64,000 nt of DNA. It comes from Intrasporangiaceae bacterium URHB0013 (lineage in GTDB: Bacteria > Actinomycetota > Actinomycetes > Actinomycetales > Dermatophilaceae). This document shows positions 50,796 to 59,666 of this stretch, one piece after another (the first letter of the stretch is position 1; every line of letters begins with the position of its first letter). Location: positions 1 through 64,000 of the forward strand of contig JIBA01000012.1 in NCBI GenBank assembly GCA_000620545.1. Direction: 5' to 3'. The notes below the pieces were generated by a model. It did not search any database and had not been told where the DNA came from. It was given only the letters and a program-made list of their open reading frames with translations. Made by a program: the position numbers and the translations under genes.

Positions 50796-51346
50796 GACGG
50801 GGCTCCTTCCAGCAGGCTCGCCCTCAGGCGGGCCCTCGCGCGGTGGGCCCGCGTCTTGACGGTGTTCTGCGGGATGCCGAGGAGGCGGGCGGCCTCCCGG
50901 GTGGTGAGGCCGTCGAGCACGGTCGCCTGCATGACGGCACGCAGCTCGGGGGAGAGGGCCGCCATCGCCCGGCCGAGGTCGCCGTACTCGACGCCGAGGA
51001 GCAACTCGTCCTCGGCCGTCGGCGAGGCCGCGCCGGATGCCGCCGGGTCGCGCAGGAGCACGACGTCCCGGCGAGAGCGCAGCCGGCTGACGAGCCGCCG
51101 GATCGCGATCCCCCACATCCAAGCGCCGACCTCGCCGGTCCCCTGGTAGCGCCGCGCCCCCTGCCACACGGCGACGAAGGTGTCCTGCAGCACGTCGGCG
51201 ACGACCTCTCGGTCGTTGCAGCGCCGCATCAGCCGCACCGAGAGCCACGGCGCGTGACGCTCGTAGAGCCTCTCGAGGGCGCCGACGTCTCCCGAGGCCA
51301 GTGCCTCGAGGAGGGACTGGTCGTCGGGAGCGACGAGTGGTGCCAC
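50792..51346 (-). CDS. ECF RNA polymerase sigma factor
   Basis: A 184-aa sigma-70 family factor of the extracytoplasmic type. Region 2: LERLYERHAPWLSVRLMRRC, VVADVLQDTFVAVWQGARRY. Region 4: LSPELRAVMQATVLDGLTTR and EAARLLGIPQNTVKTRAHRA. GTG start 51346. First gene of a five-gene operon with successive 4-bp overlaps, ending in the membrane proteins; such operons are usually transcribed by their own sigma factor. Confidence 0.92.
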   Translation of the reverse strand: MAPLVAPDDQSLLEALASGDVGALERLYERHAPWLSVRLMRRCNDREVVADVLQDTFVAVWQGARRYQGTGEVGAWMWGIAIRRLVSRLRSRRDVVLLRDPAASGAASPTAEDELLLGVEYGDLGRAMAALSPELRAVMQATVLDGLTTREAARLLGIPQNTVKTRAHRARARLRASLLEGAPS

Positions 51347-51409
51347 ATCTCTACTGTCGACCCGGCGGGCCCGATCGGTTCCCGGTATGGGTGGGAAGCG
51401 GTGCCGCGC

Positions 51410-53311
51410 TCAGTCGAGAGAGATGTCGGCGTCGCTCTCCGTCGCGATGACGTGCATCACCGCGTTGATGAGAGCCAGGTGGGTGAACGCCTGCGGGAAG
51501 TTGCCGAGGTGGCGGCCCGTGTGGGTGTCGATCTCCTCGGCGTAGAGCTCCAGCGGGCCGGCCAGCGACAGCAGTTTGGCGCACAGCCCGTGCGCGCGCT
51601 CGTACTCACCGATCTCGCACAGCGCCGACACGAGCCAGAACGAGCAGATCGTGAACGTCCCCTCCTCCCCGACGAACCCGTCGTCGGTCTCGTCGACGCG
51701 GTAGCGCAGCACCAGCCCGTCGACCGTCAGCTCGTCCGCGATGGCCAGGACGGTCGCGCGGATCCGGGGGTCGTCCGGCGGGAGGAAGCGCACGAGCGGG
51801 GCCAGCAGCAGGGACGCGTCCAGCGCCTCGGTCCCGTAGTACTGCGTCAGCACACCGCGTGAGTCGACGCCGTGCTCGAGGATGTCCTCCCGGATCTCGT
51901 CGGCCGCGAGCCGCCACTGCGCCGCCTCGTCGTCCCGCCCGATCATCGACGCCAGCCGCGAGCCCCGGTCGACCGCGACCCAGCACATGATCTTGGACGA
52001 CGTGAAGTGCTGCAGCTCCCCGCGCACCTCCCAGATGCCGGCGTCCGGCTCGCGCCAGTGCTTGAGCGCCGCCTCCACCTGCTTGCCGAGGATCGGCCAG
52101 ATGCGCCCGTCGAGGTGGTCGGCGACCTTGGAGTGCAGGTAGACCGAGTCGAGCAGGGCGCCCCAGACGTCGTGCTGCACCTGCGAGTGCGCCGCGTTGC
52201 CGATGCGCACCGGGCGCGACCCGGCATACCCCCGCAGGTGGTCGAGGGTGGACTCCGGCAGCTCACGCTCCCCGCCGATCCCGTACATGATCTGCAGGTC
52301 GTCGTCCCGCTCGGCCACGTCGGCGATGAACGAGAAGAAGTCGACCGCCTCCCAGTCGAACCCGAGCGAGTAGAGGCCCCACAGGGCGAAGGTCGCGTCA
52401 CGGATCCACGTGTAGCGGTAGTCGTAGTTGCGCTCTCCACCAAGGGTTTCGGGGAGCGACGTCGTCGACGCTGCGGCGATCGCTCCCGTGGGCGCATAGG
52501 TCAGACCCTTGAGCGTCAGGGCGCTCCGCTGGAGGTAGCTGCGCCACGGGTGGTCGGGGAAGCGTCCGCGGGCGAGCCAGTGCTGCCAGTGGTGCGCGGT
52601 CCACACGAGCCGCTTGTACGCCTGCTCGAAGTCGAGCGGGGGCTTCCGCTCACCCCAGGACAGCGCGACGTAGCGCACCTCGCCCTCCTTGAGCAGGGTG
52701 CGCGCCGACGCCTGCGCCCCCTCGAAGCCGAGCCGCAGATCCGTTGTGAGAGTGAGCGTTACGTCCGAACCGTCCACCGACGCCCGGCCCTGGTGGTAGC
52801 CGTGCTCGGTGTACTCCCACGTCACCGGCCGGCGTCCGTAGTCGAGCACCGGCTCGCAGTCCATCACCGTCTGCACCTCGCCCGACACGCAGCGGATCGT
52901 CCGCAGCAGCGTGTGCTCCGCGTCGTAGTCCATGGGCGTGCGTCGGTGCTTCGGCGACACGTCCTCGTCGTGCCGCCACGGCCCGATGAGGAGCAGGTCG
53001 CGCACGATGATCCACCCGGTCGGCGTGCCCCAGCTCGTCTCGAGCACCATGGTGCCCGGCAGGTAGCGGCGCGCCGTCGGCACGCTGACGTCGGACGGTC
53101 CCAGCCGGAACCGGCCCGCGTGCCGACCGAGCAGACCACCGAAGACGCTCGGAGAGTCCATGCGCGGCAGGCACATCCAGTCGATGTCGCCACCGGGCGC
53201 GACGAGCGCGGTGACCTCGCCATCGGAGAGGAACCCGTAATCCGCGATCGGCACGGTCGTGGGGTGGGCCAGCGTCCCCGCCGCCCGCGGGGTGTCAGCA
53301 CTCGGATCCAT
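51410..53311 (-). CDS. Glycoside hydrolase family 15 (trehalase/glucoamylase)
   Basis: A 633-aa cytoplasmic GH15 enzyme. The N-terminal beta-sandwich (to ~250) is followed by an (alpha/alpha)6 barrel. RNYDYRYTWIRDATFALWGL is the signature around the substrate-binding Arg/Trp. GAALLDSVYLHSK... and the terminal ELYAEEIDTHTGRHLGNFPQ carry the general-base Glu. Actinobacterial members act on trehalose or alpha-glucans; the two cannot be told apart here. ATG 53311 follows GAGGAAC by 11 nt. A truncated second copy survives at 40.1-40.6 kb. Confidence 0.88.
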   Translation of the reverse strand: MDPSADTPRAAGTLAHPTTVPIADYGFLSDGEVTALVAPGGDIDWMCLPRMDSPSVFGGLLGRHAGRFRLGPSDVSVPTARRYLPGTMVLETSWGTPTGWIIVRDLLLIGPWRHDEDVSPKHRRTPMDYDAEHTLLRTIRCVSGEVQTVMDCEPVLDYGRRPVTWEYTEHGYHQGRASVDGSDVTLTLTTDLRLGFEGAQASARTLLKEGEVRYVALSWGERKPPLDFEQAYKRLVWTAHHWQHWLARGRFPDHPWRSYLQRSALTLKGLTYAPTGAIAAASTTSLPETLGGERNYDYRYTWIRDATFALWGLYSLGFDWEAVDFFSFIADVAERDDDLQIMYGIGGERELPESTLDHLRGYAGSRPVRIGNAAHSQVQHDVWGALLDSVYLHSKVADHLDGRIWPILGKQVEAALKHWREPDAGIWEVRGELQHFTSSKIMCWVAVDRGSRLASMIGRDDEAAQWRLAADEIREDILEHGVDSRGVLTQYYGTEALDASLLLAPLVRFLPPDDPRIRATVLAIADELTVDGLVLRYRVDETDDGFVGEEGTFTICSFWLVSALCEIGEYERAHGLCAKLLSLAGPLELYAEEIDTHTGRHLGNFPQAFTHLALINAVMHVIATESDADISLD

Positions 53312-53377
53312 GCACTCAGGTTCCTCGCGGTCGAGAAGTCGCACAAGTGGTGCTCAGCCCTGCCGCCCACCGAGGGC

Positions 53378-53402
53378 GTATGCCGTCCGGTCGCGTATGC
53401 CG
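53378..53402 (+). repeat. Two GTATGCCGTCCG words in tandem
   Basis: GTATGCCGTCCG occurs twice within 25 bp (from 53378 and 53395), in the upstream region of the GH15 gene. Confidence 0.7.
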
Positions 53403-53492
53403 TCCGCGCCCCTCGCCCGGTCGCCCCACCGCAAGAACGTCACAAGGTTGTTGCAAGGTCGCCGGAATATGGTCGTTAAGACCCGGATATCG

Positions 53493-53610
53493 CCCTTGAC
53501 TGGAGGAGTCGTCAGGGGATGACGAAGACTTGGACGGTTGGCCCGTTGTGGTACGTGAACCGTCATGGGGCCCGAGCTCGCATCGCGAGGCGGGCCCCTT
53601 CGTCATCAGG
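53493..53610 (+). ncRNA. Candidate small structured RNA, copy 1
   Basis: Three successive hairpins. P1: CCCTTGAC/GTCAGGGG (53493-53500, 53511-53518; one G-U). P2: GACGGTT/AACCGTC (53533-53539, 53558-53564) with an 18-nt loop. P3: GGGGCCCG/CGGGCCCC (53567-53574, 53591-53598) enclosing CTCGC/GCGAG, terminator-like. The core 53525-53565 matches 60949-60989 with one mismatch in 41 nt, while P1 and P3 differ in sequence but keep position and shape. It lies between two minus-strand genes, antisense to neither. Ends and promoter are not defined. No known RNA family was recognised. Confidence 0.55.
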
Positions 53611-53724
53611 ACGCGCGAGGGCCACCGCGCGCCAGACGAACTCGAGCAGTCCCGCGCGGGCCAGGGCGGGTCGCGCCGGGCCGCGTGGGGCCGCGTCGGC
53701 CGCGCTGGGCCATGCCTGGCCGCG

Positions 53725-54252
53725 TCAGGCGACGGCGATGTCGACGAGCAGCTCGCTGGCGAGGTGCTCCAGGTCGGCGCGCAGCGCTGCGTTGTCGGAC
53801 TCGGCCGGCACCCGGACGACGACGTGCGCCTCGAAGAGCAGACCACCCGCCATCGGTGCCTCGCGCGTGGAGGTCGTCATCGTCTCGATCGACAGGTCGT
53901 GCCGGCGCAGGACCGACGACACCTCCCGGACGATGCCCGGGCTGTCGTTGCCGAGCAGGTCGACGGTCAGGCGCTGCTCGTCTCCCGTGCCCGCGCCACC
54001 GACGGCGGCACCGGTCTCCGCACCCGGGTGCGTCGTCACCTCGAGCAGGCCGTCGAGCTCACGAAGCGCCGCCGTCAGCTCGTCGACGCGCTCGACCGGG
54101 ACACCGACGACGACGATGCCGGCGAACTTGCTGGCGAGCTCGGCGAGCTGGCTGTCCTCCCAGTTGCCGTCGTGGGCGGTGACGACGTCCGCGAGGGCGC
54201 TGACGAGACCGGAGCGGTCGTCGCCGATGACGGTGAGCACGAGTCTGGGCAC
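53725..54252 (-). CDS. Tandem ACT-domain protein (GcvR-like)
   Basis: A 175-aa protein with two ACT domains: LVLTVIGDDRSGLVSALADV (1-~75) and LTVDLLGNDSPGIVREVSSV (~95-170), both starting with the (V/L)-x-G-x-D-x-x-G-(L/I)-V pattern. ACT domains bind amino acids. The layout is that of GcvR-type regulatory proteins, which work through other regulators and have no DNA-binding domain. Amino-acid ligand unknown. GTG or ATG near 54252 fits the first strand. Confidence 0.8.
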   Translation of the reverse strand: MPRLVLTVIGDDRSGLVSALADVVTAHDGNWEDSQLAELASKFAGIVVVGVPVERVDELTAALRELDGLLEVTTHPGAETGAAVGGAGTGDEQRLTVDLLGNDSPGIVREVSSVLRRHDLSIETMTTSTREAPMAGGLLFEAHVVVRVPAESDNAALRADLEHLASELLVDIAVA

Positions 54253-54305
54253 ACCCGCAGCCTACTGACGCAAGCCGGGGCCGGTCCGGCGAGTAGCGTC
54301 GAGGG

Positions 54306-55352
54306 ATGCGGGGCGACCCGGCGGCCGCGCGCTTCGCGGCGATGCGGTCCGGCTACGAGAGCCACTACCTGCGGGCGGTGGCTCCCGGTGGCGGGCTCGG
54401 CTTCTGGCTGCGGCACACCGTCCACCTCGAGGAGGGCGAGCCGCCCCTGAGCTCGACGTGGTTCACCCTCTTCGACGCGGACAGGCCCGGACCCGTCGCC
54501 GCCAAGGTGACCGTCGAGGGTCCACCCTCGAGCGGCCCGCACTGGGTCGGCGTGGCCGGATCGACCCTCGGGCCGACCCGGGCGGCCGGGTCGATCCCGG
54601 CAGCTCCGGGACGCGTCCCGGTCTCCTGGGACGTCACGTTCCTCGGCGAGCCCCCGCTCGAGCACCTGCCGTCCACGTGGATGTATGCCGCCCCGGTGCC
54701 GAGGACGAAGCCCGTCAGCGTCCACCCCAGCGCCAGGTTCACCGGCACCATCACCGTCGACGGCCGCGACATCGACGTCGACGGCTGGCAGGGAATGGTC
54801 GGTCACAACTGGGGGTCCGAGCACGCCGAGCGCTGGATCTGGTTGCACGGCCTCGGTTTCGACGGCGAGCCCTCCAGCACGTGGATCGACGTCGTGCTCG
54901 GGCGGCTGCGCCTCGGGGGTGTCACGACGCCGTGGGTCGCGAATGGCGTGCTGTCGGTGCGCGGCGACCGACGACGGCTCGGCGGCCTCTCACACACGAG
55001 CGCGACCCGGGTCGAGGAGCGTCGCGGCGGCGCCCACCTCCACCTGCCCGGCCGCGGGGGCCTGAGCGTCGACGTCGACGTGCGAGCCCCGGCCGATCGC
55101 TCCGTCGGCTGGGTGTACGCGGACGCCGGCGACCGTCGCCGACACAGCGGCCACTCGGTCGTCAACTGCTCGATCGCCGACCTCGACGTGGCGGTCCGCC
55201 TGCCGGGAGGCCTCGTCCGCGTCATCAGAGCAGCCGGGCAGGCGGCATACGAGATCGGGACGCGCGAGCGGCCCACCGACGTGCCGCTCCAGCCGTTTCC
55301 CGACGGGCCGGCAGCACGCCCTGGCGCCGGGCCGGGTGCGCCCGCTTCTTGA
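54306..55352 (+). CDS. CrtC/AttH-like lipocalin-fold protein
   Basis: A 348-aa protein. WLRHTVHLEEGEPPL, the central GWQGMVGHNWGSEHAERWIW and LRLGGVTTPWVANG resemble hydroxyneurosporene synthase (CrtC)/AttH lipocalin-like proteins. HNWGxEH is the family's best-conserved element. Enzymatic activity in this branch is not established. The C-terminus is Pro/Ala-rich. Convergent with the MpaB gene. Confidence 0.7.
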   Translation: MRGDPAAARFAAMRSGYESHYLRAVAPGGGLGFWLRHTVHLEEGEPPLSSTWFTLFDADRPGPVAAKVTVEGPPSSGPHWVGVAGSTLGPTRAAGSIPAAPGRVPVSWDVTFLGEPPLEHLPSTWMYAAPVPRTKPVSVHPSARFTGTITVDGRDIDVDGWQGMVGHNWGSEHAERWIWLHGLGFDGEPSSTWIDVVLGRLRLGGVTTPWVANGVLSVRGDRRRLGGLSHTSATRVEERRGGAHLHLPGRGGLSVDVDVRAPADRSVGWVYADAGDRRRHSGHSVVNCSIADLDVAVRLPGGLVRVIRAAGQAAYEIGTRERPTDVPLQPFPDGPAARPGAGPGAPAS

Positions 55353-55382
55353 GCGCAACCCGGCCCGGTCAAAGGTGGCCGC

Positions 55383-56339
55383 TCAGCTGGCGGCCCGGTC
55401 CCCGACGAGGTCGTCCGGCTCGTCGGGGGGTCTGGGTGCGTTCGGCGGCGTGTTCGACGGGATGTCGGACGGGCGGCGCTCGGCCAGGCCGGCCATGCCC
55501 CATCGCACCGCTGCCGTGCCGAGGTGCCCGAGCGGCCGCGCCACGAGCGTCGAGACGACGCCGGGCAGCGGGATGCCGAGCATCTCGCGCGCCCACCCGG
55601 GGAGCAGGGACACGCCGCCGGAGGCGATGGTCCCGTAGCCCGGTCGGGCGAACAGGGGAAGGGGCGGGTCGAGCAGGAGGAAGCGCGCCGCGTCGCGTGC
55701 CGCCGGACTCGTCTCCAGCTCAGGGCGATAGGCAAGCAGGATCGCCCGCAGCCCGGCCACCGAGGTGGGCGGGTCGAGAACGCCGAGCCGTGCGGCCGGG
55801 ACACCGGCCTGTGCCACGTAGAGGTCGGCCTCGGCGTCGGTCAGCGGCTCGTCGCCGAAGGTCTGGTAGGCGCGCAGGAACGAGTCGACCTCCGCCGCGT
55901 GCACCCACAGGAGCAGGTGCGGGTCGTCGGCGCGGTAGGGCCGGCCGAGGTGGTCCTTGCCGCGCACCCGCTCGTGGATCGAGCGGACCGTCGCGATGGC
56001 CTCCTCGGCGTGCTCGATCGTGCCGAAGGTCGTCGTCGCGAGATAGTGGCTGGTGCGCTGGAGCCGGCCCCAGGGGTCGCTCTTGTAGCCGCTGTGGCCG
56101 GCGACCCCCGCCATCGCCATCGGGTGCAGCATCTGCAGCAGGAGCGAGGTGATGCCCGCGGGGAACATCGACGCGTCGGCGTGCACGCGCCACACCGGGT
56201 CCGTGGGCGTGAACCAGCGCTCGCCCTCGGCGCCCCAGATCCGCTGCGCACGCGCGGGCGCGTCATCGCCCGCGACCTTGCTGCGCAGCATCCTGCCGAG
56301 CTGGCGCTGGACCAGCCGGGCTCCGGATGTGGGACTCAT
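55383..56339 (-). CDS. Oxygenase MpaB family protein (DUF2236)
   Basis: A 318-aa helical protein of the MpaB/latex-clearing (DUF2236) family. Typical elements: PVWRVHADASMFPAGITSLL, LLQMLHPMAMAGVAGHSGY with a candidate haem-ligand His, LLLWVHAAEVDSFLRAYQTF. Homologues cleave polyisoprenoids or mycophenolate precursors oxidatively. Substrate here unknown. The C-terminus (residues ~295-318) is Pro/Asp-rich. ATG 56339; an upstream TTG is less likely. Confidence 0.85.
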   Translation of the reverse strand: MSPTSGARLVQRQLGRMLRSKVAGDDAPARAQRIWGAEGERWFTPTDPVWRVHADASMFPAGITSLLLQMLHPMAMAGVAGHSGYKSDPWGRLQRTSHYLATTTFGTIEHAEEAIATVRSIHERVRGKDHLGRPYRADDPHLLLWVHAAEVDSFLRAYQTFGDEPLTDAEADLYVAQAGVPAARLGVLDPPTSVAGLRAILLAYRPELETSPAARDAARFLLLDPPLPLFARPGYGTIASGGVSLLPGWAREMLGIPLPGVVSTLVARPLGHLGTAAVRWGMAGLAERRPSDIPSNTPPNAPRPPDEPDDLVGDRAAS

Positions 56340-56416
56340 GGGGGACAACCTAACCGCGGGCCAGCGAGGTGGAGAAGATCCTGTCCAACCTTTGTCCCGC
56401 TTCGCCCCGCGAGCGC

Positions 56417-56821
56417 TCAGCCGAGCGAGATCCGGACGCCGGCGCGCTTGCCACGGGGCCGCAGGCGGTCGGTGACCGCGGCCACCGCGTCACCGAGCCG
56501 GGCCATGACGTACTTGCGGCCGATGGCGCGTTTGACGGCGGCAACGCCCTCCGGGCTGCGGTCGACGACGGCCGTGCCGGCATACGTCGGCGCGCCCTCG
56601 GGCACTCGGCCGCGGATGTCACACGGGCGCAGCTCGACCCGCGCAGTGTGCGCCAGGCGCTTGAGCTTGCCGCTCGGGTCGACGGTGACGACGACGAGCT
56701 CGTCGGCGTCTCGCGCGATCCAGACCGGCGACGACACCGGAGCCCCCGTCCGGCGGAACGTCGTCAGCGACACGTAGCGGTTCGCGTTGACGAGGTCGAG
56801 GTCGTTGGGCAGCGGGCTCAC
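56417..56821 (-). CDS. PPOX-class F420-dependent oxidoreductase
   Basis: A 134-aa split beta-barrel protein. YVSLTTFRRTGAPVSSPVWI, ELVVVTVDPSGKLKRLAHTA, RVELRPCDIRGRVPEGAPTY and the last helix are the small F420-binding oxidoreductase pattern. It binds a flavin-type cofactor as a dimer. Substrate unknown. GTG start 56821 follows the PLPNDLDLVNANRY lead. The word GTATGCCG lies just upstream. Confidence 0.85.
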   Translation of the reverse strand: MSPLPNDLDLVNANRYVSLTTFRRTGAPVSSPVWIARDADELVVVTVDPSGKLKRLAHTARVELRPCDIRGRVPEGAPTYAGTAVVDRSPEGVAAVKRAIGRKYVMARLGDAVAAVTDRLRPRGKRAGVRISLG

Positions 56822-56884
56822 GCGGCCAGCGTATGCCGTGTGGGCGCCCGGGAGCGTCTGCCACCACCGTGCCCACCCGGCTCC

Positions 56885-58240
56885 TCACGCCACGGTGCGG
56901 ACCACCGCGATGACGCCGATGGCGAGGGAGGTCGCCGCCATGAGAGCCGCGGTGGTCGTGGCGGCGACCCCGCCACGCCCCGGGCGACGGGCCAACGCCG
57001 TGGCCGTCGTCGTGAAGGCAGCAAGGAGGAGTCCGAGGGTCATGAGGTTCGCGGCATCACCACGTCGCTGCGAGGAGTCGACCGCCTCGTGCTGGGCGGC
57101 CAGGAGGGCGTCGTAGTCGGCCGGCTCGGACCCGACCATGGCGACGACCGCGGGCGGGACGTTGTCGGACTCGGTGGGCGGCGCTGTCATGGTCGCCGCG
57201 ACCTGCGCCCACGTGGATGCCGCAGTGGCGTCCGCGTTCGCGAGCTCGGACTGACCCGGCACGTCGTCTCCCACGGCAACGAACTGTCTGGCGAGGGAGA
57301 GCATTCCGAGCCGCACCTCTTCCTGTTGGCTCCGGAGCGCGAACGAGTTGAAGAGCTGGCTCGCGAGCAGTGAGCCGGTGATCGTCGTGGCCCGCCGTGA
57401 AGCCTCGGCGTCGTCCCGTGCCGACCCGCTCGAGAGCACGAGCTGGGCCGCAGTCAGTACGGGCAGCAGCAGCCAGGCCACGAGGGCCACGGCTGCGACC
57501 ACGCGCTGGGTCCGCGTCCGCTCCTGCCAGGGCTGGGGGACGATGCCGACGTCGTCGCCGACGGACGAGTGCTCGACAGCCGACCCCGGTCCCGGGGCCG
57601 GCTGCTGACGGTGCCGGTTGCCCGCGGTGCGGACGACGACGAACGCCACCGCGGCGACGACCGACAGGGCAGCGAGACGCAACGCCCACTCCGCTCGCTC
57701 GTCAGCGTCGGCGACGGCCTGCTCGACGCCGTGGGGGTCGGCGCCGGCAGTGGTGAGCGCGTCCGCGAGACGGGCGCTCACGGCATACCCGTGGTCGGCC
57801 CGCTCGTAGTCGGGGGACAGGAGTGAGCTGCCGGCCTGCTGCAGCCCTGCCCGGAGCTCACCGGCGGCCTTGCGCAGCGTCGCTGCCTCCGCGGCCGCCA
57901 GTCGGCTGCCCGGAGTGGCGACGCCCTGGGACGTGACGGCGTCCGAGGCGTCCTGGAGAGCGTCCGCCCGCACCTCGAGCAGCGCGAGGTCGAGCGCGAC
58001 GGGTGCCTGGTCCTGGTAGAGATGGCGCATCTCCTCGACGGTCAGGGCCATCGAGCGCGTCTCGAGTCGGGTCGACTGCAGCCAGGAGCCGCTCGCCTGG
58101 GCGGCGAGCCACGTGCCCGCGGCCAGCAGTGCCGCGACGAGGACCGAGACGACGACCTGGGCCGGGTTCGAGCGGATCCGGGCCGCCCAGCCATGCAGAT
58201 GCCCGGCGGCACGTTCGGCCGGTGAGCCGTGGGGGGTCAC
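56885..58240 (-). CDS. Four-helix membrane protein coupled to lipoprotein gene
   Basis: A 451-aa protein, GTG 58240, overlapping the lipoprotein stop codon (GTGA). Helix 1 VVVSVLVAALLAAGTWLA, then a periplasm-facing helical segment (~55-190), helix 2 LRLAALSVVAAVAFVVV, a cytosolic linker, helix 3 VVAAVALVAWLLLPVLTA, a second extracytoplasmic helical segment (~300-400) and a terminal helix pair. The two extracytoplasmic modules resemble sensor-type (four-helix) domains, without any kinase or output domain. It could be the sensing part of the lipoprotein partner. Function unknown. Confidence 0.6.
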   Translation of the reverse strand: MTPHGSPAERAAGHLHGWAARIRSNPAQVVVSVLVAALLAAGTWLAAQASGSWLQSTRLETRSMALTVEEMRHLYQDQAPVALDLALLEVRADALQDASDAVTSQGVATPGSRLAAAEAATLRKAAGELRAGLQQAGSSLLSPDYERADHGYAVSARLADALTTAGADPHGVEQAVADADERAEWALRLAALSVVAAVAFVVVRTAGNRHRQQPAPGPGSAVEHSSVGDDVGIVPQPWQERTRTQRVVAAVALVAWLLLPVLTAAQLVLSSGSARDDAEASRRATTITGSLLASQLFNSFALRSQQEEVRLGMLSLARQFVAVGDDVPGQSELANADATAASTWAQVAATMTAPPTESDNVPPAVVAMVGSEPADYDALLAAQHEAVDSSQRRGDAANLMTLGLLLAAFTTTATALARRPGRGGVAATTTAALMAATSLAIGVIAVVRTVA

Positions 58241-58911
58241 CGGGGTGGCTCCTGCGTCACCGGCTCGTAGGCCACCGTCCCGAACTCGCCGACCAGGACG
58301 AGGGTGTCGCCTTGCATCGACCACGTGTACGTCTCCGGCGACAGGTCCTCGAGCGGCCGCCCGTCGTAGCTGCTGGACGGCGAGTCCGGGTCGTGCAGGG
58401 TCTGCACCCCACTTTCCGGTGTCAGCGTCAGCGTCGGGCCGGCCACGTCGACGACCCCCTTGGTGCCGATGTCGAACTCGAAGGTGCCGCTCGTCCGTGA
58501 CTGCATGAGCACCTGGGCCCGCACGAACCGGCCGTCGGGCGAGAAGGTGTAGAGCACCTCGGCCGATCCCTGGTCCAGGCTCTGCCACGTGCCCTCGAGC
58601 GCGCGCGGGATGACGGTGGCGTCCGACTCTCGTGTCGGGGCGGGGGCTGGGGCGGGGAACGGGTTGGCGGTCGGCGTGGACGCCGACGTGGGGGCCGATG
58701 TGGAGGCCGACGTGGAGGGCGGAGGCTGGGCGGTGGTCTGCGTGACCGTCACGGTCGTCAGCGTCGGCGTCGCACCGGGCTGTGGCGACGTGGAGCAGGC
58801 CGTCAGCGACAGCGGGACCAGCGGCATCACGGCCAGGGCCAGGGCCGCAGTCCGACGCCACCTGGTCCGATCCAGTGGGCGCGTAGTCATGTGGTCCATG
58901 GGCTCGGGCAT
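58237..58911 (-). CDS. Lipoprotein of unknown function
   Basis: A 224-aa lipoprotein. ATG 58911 follows GGAGG by 8 nt. After RTRWRRTAALALAV a hydrophobic run ends in the lipobox LSLTAC, so the Cys will be lipidated and anchored on the outer face of the membrane. A Thr/Ser/Pro/Ala linker precedes a beta-rich domain: GTWQSLDQGSAEVLYTFSPD, FEFDIGTKGVVDVAGPTLTL. It looks like a small lipocalin-like or calycin fold. Co-translated with the membrane protein downstream. Confidence 0.75.
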   Translation of the reverse strand: MPEPMDHMTTRPLDRTRWRRTAALALAVMPLVPLSLTACSTSPQPGATPTLTTVTVTQTTAQPPPSTSASTSAPTSASTPTANPFPAPAPAPTRESDATVIPRALEGTWQSLDQGSAEVLYTFSPDGRFVRAQVLMQSRTSGTFEFDIGTKGVVDVAGPTLTLTPESGVQTLHDPDSPSSSYDGRPLEDLSPETYTWSMQGDTLVLVGEFGTVAYEPVTQEPPR

Positions 58912-59028
58912 CGGCTCGCCCTCCTCGTGCCGGCACGTCAATGGTGCCTCTTAGGATCAGACGCGCCGGCCGGTGCCCGTGATACGCGCGGTAGCCCACG
59001 ATCGGCTCCCGGCGTTTCACAATGGGCC

Positions 59029-59553
59029 ATGGCGCTCGCGCTCTGCCTCCTGCTCGACCACCGGTCCGACCGCCTCGTGCGCGCACTGTGGGAGCGCCTC
59101 GAGGAGGACGGCGTGCCGACGCTGCTCACACACACGCACGGCCACCACGTCGCCCACCTGTCGTATGCCGTCCTGCTGGCCTGGGAGCAGGAGGCGGTCA
59201 GCTCGGCCGTGGCCGGACTGTGCGACGGCGGGCCGGTGGCGTTCTCGGTGCAGGGCACGGTGGTCTTTCCTCGGGGCCGCGCGGCGCTCGCCGGGTCTGC
59301 CTCGATCGAGCTCGCCACCCGGCAGGCCCGCGCCGTTGAGGCGCTGCGCGCAACGGGTGCGACGATCCACCGCCACTACGAGCCCGGCCACTGGATGCCG
59401 CACGTGTCCGCGACGACCGGCGTCCCCGGCGCTCGGGTGCACCGCGTCGTCGACGCCGTGTCGGACCGCCTGCCGCTGACGCTGCGGTGCGACCGTGCCG
59501 CCCTCATCGACACGACCGACGGGACCACGTGGGACCTGCCCATGGTGCCGTGA
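59029..59553 (+). CDS. 2H phosphoesterase (2'-5' RNA ligase family)
   Basis: A 174-aa protein. LLTHTHGHHVAHLSYAVLLA carries the first His-x-Ser and HWMPHVSATTGVPGA the second, the two catalytic HxS motifs of 2H phosphoesterases that act on 2',5' or cyclic phosphate linkages in RNA-derived nucleotides. The true substrate is unknown. ATG 59029 was chosen because the sequence before it is not conserved. Confidence 0.8.
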   Translation: MALALCLLLDHRSDRLVRALWERLEEDGVPTLLTHTHGHHVAHLSYAVLLAWEQEAVSSAVAGLCDGGPVAFSVQGTVVFPRGRAALAGSASIELATRQARAVEALRATGATIHRHYEPGHWMPHVSATTGVPGARVHRVVDAVSDRLPLTLRCDRAALIDTTDGTTWDLPMVP

Positions 59554-59666
59554 CGGCATCCGTGCTCATCCGCGTGAGCCCGGATGAGTACGCGTGCCCA
59601 GTATCGATCCGCTGCCCCGGCGCACTTCTCCTCGACCAACCAAACTTCGGGGAAAGACACAGGACC

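Noticed and set aside
56885-59086. A 733-aa single gene covering lipoprotein and membrane protein region
   Set aside because: Its N-terminal part is an out-of-frame reading of the lipoprotein gene, which has its own lipobox and ribosome site.
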